Of a stretch of DNA of 64,000 nt, positions 17,340-25,719 are shown in pieces. The notes below the pieces were generated by a model. It did no database searches. It had not been told where the DNA came from and worked only from the letters and a program-made list of their open reading frames with translations. Position 1 is the first letter of the stretch; each line of letters opens with the position of its first letter. Made by a program: the position numbers and the translations under genes. Origin of the DNA: Bacteroidales bacterium (lineage in GTDB: Bacteria; Bacteroidota; Bacteroidia; Bacteroidales; G3-4614). The DNA is taken from assembly GCA_015061035.1 (NCBI GenBank), contig SUXK01000006.1:26424-90423 (forward strand). Direction: 5' to 3'.

Positions 17340-18668
17340 ATGGCTAATTCAATGAAAAGAATTTTATTAATAATTTCTTGTTTGTTATTTACTATTACTA
17401 CATTTTCACAATCTATTTTGGTTGTGAATAATGGTAATTCTTATAAATATGACACCAAATCTTCAACAGGTTTAAATATGGGATGTTATGTAGTTCCCGA
17501 GACTTCTCCTTTAGTATTTGTTTTTACTTCTGAAAAGGCAGAGCCTATGAACTTGTATTCGTTTGGGACTTTGGGAGATACATATAAAAATAAGATAACA
17601 ACAGCACTTCAACAAGGTAAAACTCTAACTTTTACAGGAGGAGATAAAGATTGTGGATATATAATAGAGCAAGGCGTTGATGTTTATCGCTTTTGGGTAT
17701 CTGCGTACAAACCAGTATCTTCTCTTGAATGTGATTACTCATATACTAATATTTGTGATAATGCAAGGATTGTAGGAGAAGGTTTAACAATTTTGTATTA
17801 TACAAAAGATGGAGTTCCAAGAACAATTCCTCGTAAAGTAAAATATAATACTTGGCTATGGAATGAAGAGGAGGAGAGCCTTGAAACTTCGGTAGAGGTG
17901 GAAGTGATAGGAGAACCCTCAATAGATGATAAATTGGTAATAGAATCACCATATGAAACAACATATATTACCATAGTAGATGATATCCCAAATGCATGGG
18001 GAGAGCCTATAAAAGAGGTATCTACCGATGAAGAATATACCCCCAAAGCAATATTTATGGAAGCTGTTGTTACGCAAATTGAAAGAGAAGCAACAAATGA
18101 GATTTATGAAGATGTTGAGGGAGAAGCCTATGGCGGTTCTGCTCCAGTTGAAATGGCGTTTGAAGCATTTGTAAACGAGGGAAACTATTTTTGTTGGCAA
18201 TTCTTTAAAAGTGCCATTGGCCCAGAAGATGAATCACCTGTAATATACGCAACCTATCTTGATCAAACACTTAACTATACCTTTAAAGATGCAGGAACAA
18301 CGTATGTGAGATTACATGCAGAGAATGGAGTGTGTAGTAAAGATATAACATATACAATAATTGTTAACGATTCTTTCATAGATGCTCCAAATGCTTTTTC
18401 GCCTGGGGTATCTCCAGGAGTAAATGATGAGTGGAAAGTTGCCTACAAATCTATTGTGGAATTTAAATGTGCAATATTTGATAGGTGGGGAGTTAAAATG
18501 TTTGATTTCAATGATCCTTCAATAGGATGGGATGGAAAGTATAAAGGAAAATATGTTCCATCAGGAGTATATTATTATGTAATTCAGGCAAAAGGTTCAG
18601 ATAATAAAGATTACAAGTTGAAAGGACATATAAATATATTGAGAGGTAAAGATACGTACGAAGAGTAG
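17340..18668 (+). CDS. Secreted protein with type B T9SS sorting (gliding-motility-associated C-terminal) domain
   Basis: 442 residues from ATG 17340 (a second ATG at 17352 is equally possible). Signal peptide (MKRILLIISCLLFTITTFSQ). The middle is unrecognised beta-rich sequence with an acidic linker (residues 190-260). A PKD-like region follows (TLNYTFKDAGTTYVRLHAENG) and the last 85 residues match the type B T9SS sorting domain: APNAFSPG, FDRWGVKMFDF, GWDGKYKGKYVPSGVYYYVI. That implies export by the Por secretion system and surface attachment. Two of the usual N-DG-type Asn positions are changed (FSPGVSPGVNDEW). uvrA follows by 29 bp. The biological role is unknown. Confidence 0.85.
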   Translation: MANSMKRILLIISCLLFTITTFSQSILVVNNGNSYKYDTKSSTGLNMGCYVVPETSPLVFVFTSEKAEPMNLYSFGTLGDTYKNKITTALQQGKTLTFTGGDKDCGYIIEQGVDVYRFWVSAYKPVSSLECDYSYTNICDNARIVGEGLTILYYTKDGVPRTIPRKVKYNTWLWNEEEESLETSVEVEVIGEPSIDDKLVIESPYETTYITIVDDIPNAWGEPIKEVSTDEEYTPKAIFMEAVVTQIEREATNEIYEDVEGEAYGGSAPVEMAFEAFVNEGNYFCWQFFKSAIGPEDESPVIYATYLDQTLNYTFKDAGTTYVRLHAENGVCSKDITYTIIVNDSFIDAPNAFSPGVSPGVNDEWKVAYKSIVEFKCAIFDRWGVKMFDFNDPSIGWDGKYKGKYVPSGVYYYVIQAKGSDNKDYKLKGHINILRGKDTYEE

Positions 18669-18697
18669 AAATAAAATCTGTTTATAGAATAATATTT

Positions 18698-21514
18698 ATG
18701 TCAAAAGGTAGTTTAGAGGTAATAGGCGCAAGAGTAAATAATTTAAAAAATATAGATGTAACAATTCCACGAAATAGTCTAACTGTTATAACAGGATTGA
18801 GTGGAAGTGGAAAATCATCATTGGCTTTTGATACTATTTATGCCGAAGGACAACGACGATATATAGAAACATTTTCATCGTATGCTCGAAACTTCTTAGG
18901 TGCCTTAGAACGCCCAGATGTAGATAAAATTACAGGTTTATCTCCAGTAATAGCAATAGAACAAAAAACAACAAATAAGAATCCCCGTTCAACAGTTGGT
19001 ACTACAACTGAAGTATATGACTTTATGCGACTACTCTTTGCAAGAGCAGGGGAGGCGTATTCATATTTATCAGGAGAAAAAATGGTTAAATATGGCGAAG
19101 AACAGATAATATCTTTGGTTCTTGAGAAATACGCAAATAAAAAAATAATGATATTGGCACCATTGGTGCGAAATAGAAAAGGACATTATAAGGAACTTTT
19201 TGAACAAGTAAGAAAAAAGGGGTATTTAAATGTTAGAATTGACGGAGAAATACGTGAAATATTACCGGGGTTAAAACTTGATAGGTATAAGAATCATAGC
19301 ATAGAACTTGTTGTTGATAGGCTGAGAGTTGCAGTAACCGATGAGCGAAGATTGAGGGAGAGTTTGCGAAATGCAATGAAGCGAGGCGAAGGTTTGATTA
19401 TGATATTAGATATTGATGCCGATGAAGTGTGTCATTATAGTAGAATGTTGATGGATCCTAAAACAGGACTTTCATACTCAGAACCTGCCCCACACAATTT
19501 CTCATTTAACTCTCCAAATGGGGCCTGCCCATGTTGCAAAGGCTTAGGATATGTAAACATTATTGATAGGGAAAAGATAATACCCGATACATCCCTTTCA
19601 ATACATCAAGGAGGAATAGAAGCACTTGGTAAGTATAAAAACAGTTTGGTGTTTTGGCAAATTGAGGCAATCTGTGATAAGTATGGAGTAACACTAAAAA
19701 CGCCTATAAAAGATATTCCCGATGAAGCCATGGATGAGATTCTGAATGGCACAACAGAGCGTTTGGTAATAAAGGATCACGTGTTGGGTGCGTCATCCAG
19801 TTTTTTTACCCCTTATGAGGGAATAGTAAAATATATTGAAATGCAAAACTCTTCAGAGGCTTCATCACAAGCACAGAAATGGGCAGGACAATATGTTTCA
19901 GTTGTTCAATGTGAGGAGTGTAAGGGGATGAGGTTAAACAAAGAGGCACTACATTATAGATTTGCAGGAAAGAACATTGCCGAACTGGCAAATATGGATA
20001 TAAACTCTTTGTATCAATGGTTTGATGAGATAGAATCACAATTAACCGACAAACAAAAATCAATCTCTACCGAGATTATCAAAGAGATAAAAAATAGGTT
20101 GAAATTTTTGATAGATGTAGGATTATCATATTTAAGTTTAAATAGAACCTCTGTTTCTCTTTCTGGTGGAGAGAGCCAGCGCATAAGATTAGCAACACAA
20201 ATAGGAACACGACTTGTTAATGTTCTCTATATATTAGATGAACCCAGTATAGGACTTCATCAAAGAGATAATATAAAACTAATAGAATCCCTAAAAAAAC
20301 TAAGAGATATAGGAAATACTATAATTGTTGTGGAGCATGATAAAGATATGATGCTTGCAGCAGATTATATAATAGATTTAGGACCGGGAGCAGGTCGCAA
20401 AGGCGGTGAAGTTGTATTTGCAGGAACTCCACAAGAGATGTTGCAATCAAATACCATAACTGCAGAATATTTAAACGGAACACGCAAAATTTCTCCTCAA
20501 AAAAAATATAGAGAAGGAAATGGTAAGTATATAAAACTTATTGGAGCAAATGGTAATAATCTAAAAAATGTAGATTTGGAATTACCCTTAGGAAAGTTTG
20601 TATGTATAACAGGAGTTTCTGGAAGTGGTAAGTCATCGTTAATAAATTCAACCCTACAACCAATTATAAGTTCTCAAATGTATCGTTCCTTAAAGACCCC
20701 CTTGTCATATACAAGAATTGAAGGAATTGAGCATATTGATAAACTCGTCACAATAGATCAATCTCCGTTAGGTCGTACACCTCGTTCAACTCCAGCAACC
20801 TATACAAATGTATTTTCAGATATAAGAAATTTATTTGCTGAACTTCCTGAGTCAAAAATTAGGGGATATAAATCGGGTCGTTTTTCATTTAATATATCTG
20901 GAGGAAGATGTGAGGCATGTGGAGGAAATGGGTATAAAAGTATTGAGATGAATTTTCTCCCTGATGTTATGGTTTTGTGTGACGTGTGTCATGGAAAACG
21001 CTATAACAATGAAACCTTAGAGGTTAGATATAAAGGAAAAACCATTGCCGATATATTAGATATGACAATAAATAGAGCAGTAGAGTTTTTTGAGAATGTA
21101 CCAACTATTTTAAATAAAATAAAAGTTCTTCAAGATGTCGGCTTAGGATATATCAAGTTAGGACAACCTTCAACTACACTATCGGGAGGAGAGAGCCAAA
21201 GAGTTAAATTAGCATTTGAATTATCAAAGAAAGACACTGGTAATACCTTGTATCTATTAGATGAACCAACAACAGGCCTTCATTTTGAAGATATAAGAGT
21301 TCTTTTGAATGTATTAAATAAACTTGCCGATAAGGGAAATACGATTTTGGTGATTGAACACAATCTTGATATAATAAAATCGGCCGATTATATTATAGAT
21401 ATGGGTCCTGAAGGAGGAGTAGGAGGAGGAGAAATATTGTGTGCAGGAACACCTAAAGATATTTGTGAAACTTACTCAACTTATACTACCAAGTATTTAA
21501 AAGAGGAGATTTAA
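18698..21514 (+). CDS. uvrA: Excinuclease ABC subunit UvrA
   Basis: 938 residues, full length. It is the damage-recognition ATPase of nucleotide excision repair and works as a dimer with UvrB. Two ABC modules are seen: Walker A GLSGSGKSSLAF (about 33-44) and GVSGSGKSSLIN (about 640-651), signatures LSGGESQRIRLATQ and LSGGESQRVKLAFE, and Walker B regions VLYILDEPSIGL and LYLLDEPTTGL. Zinc sites are CPCCKGLGY with CEECKGMRL, and CEACGGNGY with CDVCHGKRY. It lies 29 bp after the T9SS-type gene and is probably cotranscribed with it. Confidence 0.98.
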   Translation: MSKGSLEVIGARVNNLKNIDVTIPRNSLTVITGLSGSGKSSLAFDTIYAEGQRRYIETFSSYARNFLGALERPDVDKITGLSPVIAIEQKTTNKNPRSTVGTTTEVYDFMRLLFARAGEAYSYLSGEKMVKYGEEQIISLVLEKYANKKIMILAPLVRNRKGHYKELFEQVRKKGYLNVRIDGEIREILPGLKLDRYKNHSIELVVDRLRVAVTDERRLRESLRNAMKRGEGLIMILDIDADEVCHYSRMLMDPKTGLSYSEPAPHNFSFNSPNGACPCCKGLGYVNIIDREKIIPDTSLSIHQGGIEALGKYKNSLVFWQIEAICDKYGVTLKTPIKDIPDEAMDEILNGTTERLVIKDHVLGASSSFFTPYEGIVKYIEMQNSSEASSQAQKWAGQYVSVVQCEECKGMRLNKEALHYRFAGKNIAELANMDINSLYQWFDEIESQLTDKQKSISTEIIKEIKNRLKFLIDVGLSYLSLNRTSVSLSGGESQRIRLATQIGTRLVNVLYILDEPSIGLHQRDNIKLIESLKKLRDIGNTIIVVEHDKDMMLAADYIIDLGPGAGRKGGEVVFAGTPQEMLQSNTITAEYLNGTRKISPQKKYREGNGKYIKLIGANGNNLKNVDLELPLGKFVCITGVSGSGKSSLINSTLQPIISSQMYRSLKTPLSYTRIEGIEHIDKLVTIDQSPLGRTPRSTPATYTNVFSDIRNLFAELPESKIRGYKSGRFSFNISGGRCEACGGNGYKSIEMNFLPDVMVLCDVCHGKRYNNETLEVRYKGKTIADILDMTINRAVEFFENVPTILNKIKVLQDVGLGYIKLGQPSTTLSGGESQRVKLAFELSKKDTGNTLYLLDEPTTGLHFEDIRVLLNVLNKLADKGNTILVIEHNLDIIKSADYIIDMGPEGGVGGGEILCAGTPKDICETYSTYTTKYLKEEI

Positions 21515-21527
21515 CAGACTCTAATAT

Positions 21528-21566
21528 TAAATACTTGGCAAATATCATTACTCTAAAAAGTATTTA
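21528..21566. terminator. Weak bidirectional hairpin between uvrA and the PUR gene
   Basis: TAAATACTT (21528-21536) pairs with AAGTATTTA (21558-21566) over a 21-base loop between converging genes. It overlaps the PUR gene's stop codon. The stem is A+T-rich, so it is tentative. Confidence 0.35.
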
Positions 21567-21833
21567 CTCTTTGTTGGTAAAGTCAATGGCTTCATTTAGA
21601 GCATCTTTGAATTTTTCAAAGTCTTCTTTATATAAAAATAGTTTGTGTTTTTCGTATCTTGGAACAACTTCGTCCTTTGAAGAAACTCTTTTACTCTCAG
21701 TAATTGTGATGTAGTAATCTTCTTTTTTACTCCTTTTTACATCAATGTAGTAAACACGACTTCCTGCTTTAATAATTTTAGAAAACAACATCTCTTTTTC
21801 AAAAACTTGCTCATTGACTGTCTTGCTATCCAT
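21564..21833 (-). CDS. PUR-alpha-like nucleic-acid-binding protein (DUF3276)
   Basis: 89 residues from ATG 21833 (MDSKTVNEQVFEKEMLFSK). The core AGSRVYYIDVKRSKKEDYYITITESKR and the end KHKLFLYKEDFEKFKDALNEAIDF are the single PUR repeat of the Bacteroidota DUF3276 family, which binds single-stranded DNA or RNA; PUR structures come from Borrelia and eukaryotic homologues. The frame extends further upstream, but the -7 element at 21862-21869 lies inside that extension, so 21833 is the start. It stands alone and converges on uvrA. Confidence 0.85.
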   Translation of the reverse strand: MDSKTVNEQVFEKEMLFSKIIKAGSRVYYIDVKRSKKEDYYITITESKRVSSKDEVVPRYEKHKLFLYKEDFEKFKDALNEAIDFTNKE

Positions 21834-21861
21834 ATTTTTCTGCTTAAAAAATGTTACAATG

Positions 21862-21869
21862 CAAATATA
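21862..21869 (-). promoter_or_regulatory. -7 element of the PUR gene
   Basis: On the minus strand TATATTTG matches TAnnTTTG exactly, 28 bp before ATG 21833. Confidence 0.55.
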
Positions 21870-22027
21870 ATATTTAAAATATTTAAAAATCCTACCTTTT
21901 TTATCTTTTATTTTATAATTTAACAAAAATTAAGATTTGAAATCTTATAATGTTCAAAATTTCTTATGTTTGATTTCTTCATATAAGAAGAGTGCAAACA
22001 ATAATTCTATATTTCGTAAAAAATTAG

Positions 22028-22035
22028 TATCTTTG
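22028..22035 (+). promoter_or_regulatory. -7 element of the nusB operon
   Basis: TATCTTTG matches exactly, 45 bp before the nusB ATG. The leader contains a small hairpin, CCTTT-AGAG-AAAGG. Confidence 0.6.
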
Positions 22036-22080
22036 CACAACCTTTAGAGAAAGGCTAATTATAATTAATAAGAGTAAGAG

Positions 22081-23004
22081 ATGACAAATCGTGTATTAAT
22101 ACGCAATAAAATACTTCAAATAGTATTTTCGGCATTTATTGATAGAGATAAAACAATTGCTCAGTCAGAGATGGAGTATGTTCATAGTATCAAAAAAACA
22201 TACGACTTGTATATTCTTTTGTTACAGTTAATTGTGAAATTAACAGATGAACAAAATGAGAGGATTGAAAGATTAAGAGGAAGATATATAAATCCTGTTG
22301 CCGATAAAGATATAGATTGGAGATTATCAAAAAACAGATTGGCAAAGCAATTATCAGAAAATATTCAGATGAATGAATATTTGGAGAAGAATCCTGAGGT
22401 AAATGCTGTTATTAATCCTCGTTTGGTGAAATCATTGCTTGATTCAATATTGTCAAGTGATATTTATGCTGATTATTTAGAGCAAGAAGATTCATACGAA
22501 GCAGACAAGAATTTTTGGAAGAAAATTCTTAAAGGTTGGGCAGACGAACCAGAAATTGATGAAGTATTAGAAGGAGAATCTCTCTACTGGAATAATGATA
22601 TAGATATAATTGTTACATTTGTTTTAAAGACAATTAAATCATTTAAAGAAGATTCAACTGAAGATGCAAAAATTATTGATTCTTTCGATGCCGAAGCAGA
22701 TTCTGATTTTCCCGGAAAGTTGTTAAGTCATACAATTCTTGATTTTGATGCTAATATAAAGCATATTTCATGTGCTGCAAAAAACTGGGAAGCAGATAGA
22801 ATAGCAAATATGGATTTTGTTATAATGTGTATGGCATTAACAGAGGCAAGAATGTTTCCATCAATTCCAGTAAATGTGACATTAAGCGAATATATTGAAT
22901 TAGCAAAATCGTATAGTTCTGATAAAAGTGCTACATTTATAAATGGAGTCTTAGATGCAATTATAAAAAAACTAAAAAAAGAAGGTAAGATAAATAAAGA
23001 TTGA
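22081..23004 (+). CDS. nusB: Transcription antitermination factor NusB, long Bacteroidota form
   Basis: 307 residues, about twice the proteobacterial protein. The N-terminus (MTNRVLIRNKILQIVFSAF) and the C-terminal NusB fold (about 170-305: LSHTILDFDANIKHISCAAKNWEADRIANMD, then VTLSEYIELAKSYSSDKSATFINGVLD) match the family. The extra helical middle (40-165) is normal for Bacteroidota. NusB joins NusE and BoxA RNA to prevent termination in rRNA operons. It is followed at 56 bp by yajC. Confidence 0.93.
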   Translation: MTNRVLIRNKILQIVFSAFIDRDKTIAQSEMEYVHSIKKTYDLYILLLQLIVKLTDEQNERIERLRGRYINPVADKDIDWRLSKNRLAKQLSENIQMNEYLEKNPEVNAVINPRLVKSLLDSILSSDIYADYLEQEDSYEADKNFWKKILKGWADEPEIDEVLEGESLYWNNDIDIIVTFVLKTIKSFKEDSTEDAKIIDSFDAEADSDFPGKLLSHTILDFDANIKHISCAAKNWEADRIANMDFVIMCMALTEARMFPSIPVNVTLSEYIELAKSYSSDKSATFINGVLDAIIKKLKKEGKINKD

Positions 23005-23060
23005 AAAACTTTTATTAATTTAGAACATTATAAAATAAGAACATATTAAAATTATAGATT

Positions 23061-23384
23061 ATGAGTACAATTTTGTCAATTTTATTACAAGAGCAAGCAC
23101 AAGGTGCAGGTTGGGGAAATATTATATTTATTGTAGCATTGGTTGCAATATTCTATTTCTTTATGATACGTCCTCAATCAAAACGTCAAAAAGAGATAAA
23201 AAAATTCCGTGATTCACTAAAACAAGGAGATAAGGTAATTACAGCAGGAGGTATTCATGGAAAAATAAAAAATGTAAAAGAGAATACAGTAGTATTGGAA
23301 ATTGCAGATGGAATGAATATAACTGTTGAAAAATCATCAATATATGCAACAGCTCCAGAAGCATCAGAACAACCTCAAAAATAG
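23061..23384 (+). CDS. yajC: Preprotein translocase accessory subunit YajC
   Basis: 107 residues with one membrane span (about 20-37, IIFIVALVAIFYFFMIRP), the YajC signature FFMIRPQSKRQKE and a small cytosolic domain (GDKVITAGGIHGKI). YajC binds SecDF at the Sec translocon. It sits between nusB and the YbbR-like gene and is followed by a strong terminator. Confidence 0.96.
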   Translation: MSTILSILLQEQAQGAGWGNIIFIVALVAIFYFFMIRPQSKRQKEIKKFRDSLKQGDKVITAGGIHGKIKNVKENTVVLEIADGMNITVEKSSIYATAPEASEQPQK

Positions 23385-23401
23385 TAAGCAATACTAAATA
23401 T

Positions 23402-23448
23402 ATAGGGTTTTCGATATAACAAAGTTATAGCGGAAACCCTATTTTTTT
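23402..23448 (+). terminator. Rho-independent terminator after yajC
   Basis: TAGGGTTTTCG pairs with CGGAAACCCTA, with an inner ATAAC-AAA-GTTAT stem, and runs into seven T. It ends 26 bp before the next ATG, so the ybbR-coaE pair depends on read-through or a promoter inside this stretch. Confidence 0.85.
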
Positions 23449-23474
23449 CATCTCAATACAAAACCAAAACAAAA

Positions 23475-24497
23475 ATGAAAGAAATATTTAATTTTATATC
23501 AGCATTTTTTTCAATAGTTAAGGTCTTTTTTGCATCTGTAAAGAAGATTGGGAACAAACAGTTTTTTATATATATTCTGTTTTTGTTGATTTCCACTATG
23601 TTTTGGTTTTTACAATCTTTAAATAATAAAGAGGTAGTTAATATATCAATACCATTGGAGTATGCAAACATTCCAAAAGATATGATATTTGCAAAACTCC
23701 CTCCACAATATGTCGATGTTCAGTTACGAGATAAGGGGATGAATTTATTGAATTATTCGTTACGTAGAAATAATCCAATAAAGATAGATATGTCAAACTT
23801 TCCATCAAAAAAAGGAAAGGTAGTTATATCAAGGGATAAACTTCTGGCAACCATTAGTGACGAGTTAAAATCTTCAACAGAACTTGTAAATCTTTATTCT
23901 GATTCGTTGGTATTGATATATGCAAATAAAGAGGGAGTAAAAGTTCCAGTTAAATTAAACTCTAATATAACAATATCACATAATTGCATACAAAAAGAAG
24001 ATATTGAATTATCTCCATCAGAAGTTACTATATATGCCGATTCATCTATTATGATGTCAATTTCAGAAGTAGAGACCGAACTTTTAGTTTTAAATAATTT
24101 GTCAGAAACAAAATCAGTTAATGTTAAATTAAAAGATATTTATGGAGTTAAAATAGAGCCAGAAGAGGTGATGGTAAAGGTTCCAATTGAAAATTTAATA
24201 CCTAAAACATTATCATTACCCATAGTTCATAAAAATTTTCCTGAGAATGTTTCAGTTATAACTTTCCCTGCAAATGCCGAAGTAAAAGTTATGGTACCTA
24301 TGTCAAAATATAATGAAACTGACAACTCTAAATTTAGACTTGATATTGATTATAAACACTATAAATACAATATGCAAAAGTTGCCATTGATCCTATCAAA
24401 ATATCCCGACTATGTAGAGCAACTCTCTATTGCTCCAGATAGTGTTGAATATATAATTGAAAAAAAAGAGTTATCTAAAGAATCTCCTAAGCAATAA
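23475..24497 (+). CDS. YbbR-like domain protein (CdaR-like)
   Basis: 340 residues: a cytosolic start, one membrane segment (about 35-52, FFIYILFLLISTMFWFLQSL) and tandem YbbR-like repeats outside (PLEYANIPKDMIF, VDVQLRDKGMNLL, VPVKLNSNITISHNC, VELSPSEVTIYADSS). In Firmicutes CdaR regulates the diadenylate cyclase CdaA; no cyclase is in this window, so that role is not shown here. It overlaps coaE by one base (TAATG). Confidence 0.82.
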   Translation: MKEIFNFISAFFSIVKVFFASVKKIGNKQFFIYILFLLISTMFWFLQSLNNKEVVNISIPLEYANIPKDMIFAKLPPQYVDVQLRDKGMNLLNYSLRRNNPIKIDMSNFPSKKGKVVISRDKLLATISDELKSSTELVNLYSDSLVLIYANKEGVKVPVKLNSNITISHNCIQKEDIELSPSEVTIYADSSIMMSISEVETELLVLNNLSETKSVNVKLKDIYGVKIEPEEVMVKVPIENLIPKTLSLPIVHKNFPENVSVITFPANAEVKVMVPMSKYNETDNSKFRLDIDYKHYKYNMQKLPLILSKYPDYVEQLSIAPDSVEYIIEKKELSKESPKQ

Positions 24498-25069
24498 TGA
24501 AGACAATAGGAATAACAGGGGGCATAGGCAGCGGAAAAAGTGTAGTTTCTGCAATATTGAAGATATTAAATTATCCCGTGTATGATTCTGATAGTCAGGC
24601 TAAGCAGTTAATGGTTACATCTCCAATAATTAAAAAAGAATTAAAAACACTCATAGGAGATAATGTATATATTGGAGATATAATAAATAAACCTCTTCTC
24701 TCATCATATATCTTTACTTCTGAAGAGAATAGAGAGAGGGTTAATTCAATAGTTCATCCACAAGTTCGTATCCATTTTACAGAGTGGAAACAAAAACAAA
24801 CGTCAGATATAGTTTTTATAGAGTCTGCTATATTATTTGAGTCGGGTTTGAATAATGATGTTGATGAGGTTTGGTGCGTGTGTGCCGATAAAGATGTAAG
24901 AATAGAACGAGTAATGATGCGTAATTCTATATCTAAACAGGAGGTTTTAGCACGTATCAACTCTCAAATGTCAGATGATGAGGTAATTGCAAAATCGGAT
25001 TGCATTATTGATAATAGTGGGAAAATATCATTGTTAAAACAAATTAAAAATAACCTAAACATATATTGA
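24497..25069 (+). CDS. coaE: Dephospho-CoA kinase
   Basis: 190 residues, family length. It phosphorylates dephospho-CoA, the last step of CoA synthesis. Walker A GITGGIGSGKSVVS (residues 5-18), the DSQAKQLM motif, IVHPQVRIHF and the lid ESAILFESGLNN are all present. Its ATG shares a base with the upstream stop, so translation is coupled to the YbbR-like gene. Confidence 0.95.
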   Translation: MKTIGITGGIGSGKSVVSAILKILNYPVYDSDSQAKQLMVTSPIIKKELKTLIGDNVYIGDIINKPLLSSYIFTSEENRERVNSIVHPQVRIHFTEWKQKQTSDIVFIESAILFESGLNNDVDEVWCVCADKDVRIERVMMRNSISKQEVLARINSQMSDDEVIAKSDCIIDNSGKISLLKQIKNNLNIY

Positions 25070-25094
25070 TTTATATTTAATTTTTGTATCTTCG
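25065..25094 (+). promoter_or_regulatory. Promoter of the DUF5606 gene
   Basis: TTG (25065-25067), a 19-bp spacer and TATCTTCG (25087-25094), 48 bp before the ATG. The -33 part overlaps the end of coaE. Confidence 0.55.
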
Positions 25095-25142
25095 CAAGAG
25101 TAAAAAACAAAATATTATAGATATTTATTAAATCTAATAACT

Positions 25143-25535
25143 ATGTTAAAAGACGTTTTATCTATATCTGGAAAACCCGGATTATATAAATTAGTATCTC
25201 AAGCAAAGGGAATGCTTGTTGTGGAATCACTTGTTACAGGAAAAAGAATGCCTGCGTATGCTCATGATAAGATAATATCATTAGGAGATATATCAATATA
25301 TACAGAAGATGAAGATCGCCCATTATCAGAGGTCTTTGAGACTATAAAAGAGAAAGAGTCAGGTAAAGCAATAGAAATATCAAAATCAGCATCAGCAGAG
25401 GAGTATCGCAAATATGTTGAGAGTGTAATTCCTGATTATGACAGAGAAAGAGTATATCCCAACGATATAAAACGAATAGTAGATTGGTATAATATCGTAA
25501 TAAATGCAGGAATAACAGAGTTTGTTGAAAAATAG
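25143..25535 (+). CDS. DUF5606 family protein
   Basis: 130 residues, soluble. The N-terminal half (MLKDVLSISGKPGLYKLVSQ, LVVESLVTGKRMPAYAHDKI, SLGDISIYTEDEDRPL) forms a small beta domain and the C-terminal part is helical (SAEEYRKYVESVIPDYDRERVY). This is the Bacteroidota DUF5606 family; its function is unknown. It has its own promoter and a strong terminator. Confidence 0.85.
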   Translation: MLKDVLSISGKPGLYKLVSQAKGMLVVESLVTGKRMPAYAHDKIISLGDISIYTEDEDRPLSEVFETIKEKESGKAIEISKSASAEEYRKYVESVIPDYDRERVYPNDIKRIVDWYNIVINAGITEFVEK

Positions 25536-25553
25536 ACATCTAAGGTTAGATGT
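25536..25553. repeat. Perfect inverted repeat directly after the DUF5606 stop codon
   Basis: ACATCTAA-GG-TTAGATGT begins on the base after the TAG. It is a stable hairpin without a T tail and may protect the mRNA end or bind a protein. Confidence 0.5.
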
Positions 25554-25596
25554 TAATTATAAGTTGTACGGTGCTATGCACCTTAGTCGTTAGTTT

Positions 25597-25638
25597 AAAC
25601 GGAGTTACACTCTTAAAGTGCAACTCCGTTTCTCTTTT
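25597..25638. terminator. Strong terminator between DUF5606 gene and recJ
   Basis: AAACGGAGTT pairs with AACTCCGTTT, with an inner CACT/AGTG stem, followed by TCTCTTTT on the plus strand. The genes converge and the stem also works on the minus strand, so it probably serves both. A second palindrome, CTAATTGG-T-CCAATTAG (25643-25659), and an imperfect repeat of ACAACTgATAGCT (25682-25694, 25703-25715) fill the rest of the gap. Confidence 0.8.
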
Positions 25639-25719
25639 ACAACTAATTGGTCCAATTAGCCTAATTCGTCCAATATAATTAACAACTGATAGCTGACAAC
25701 TAACAACTAATAGCTAAAA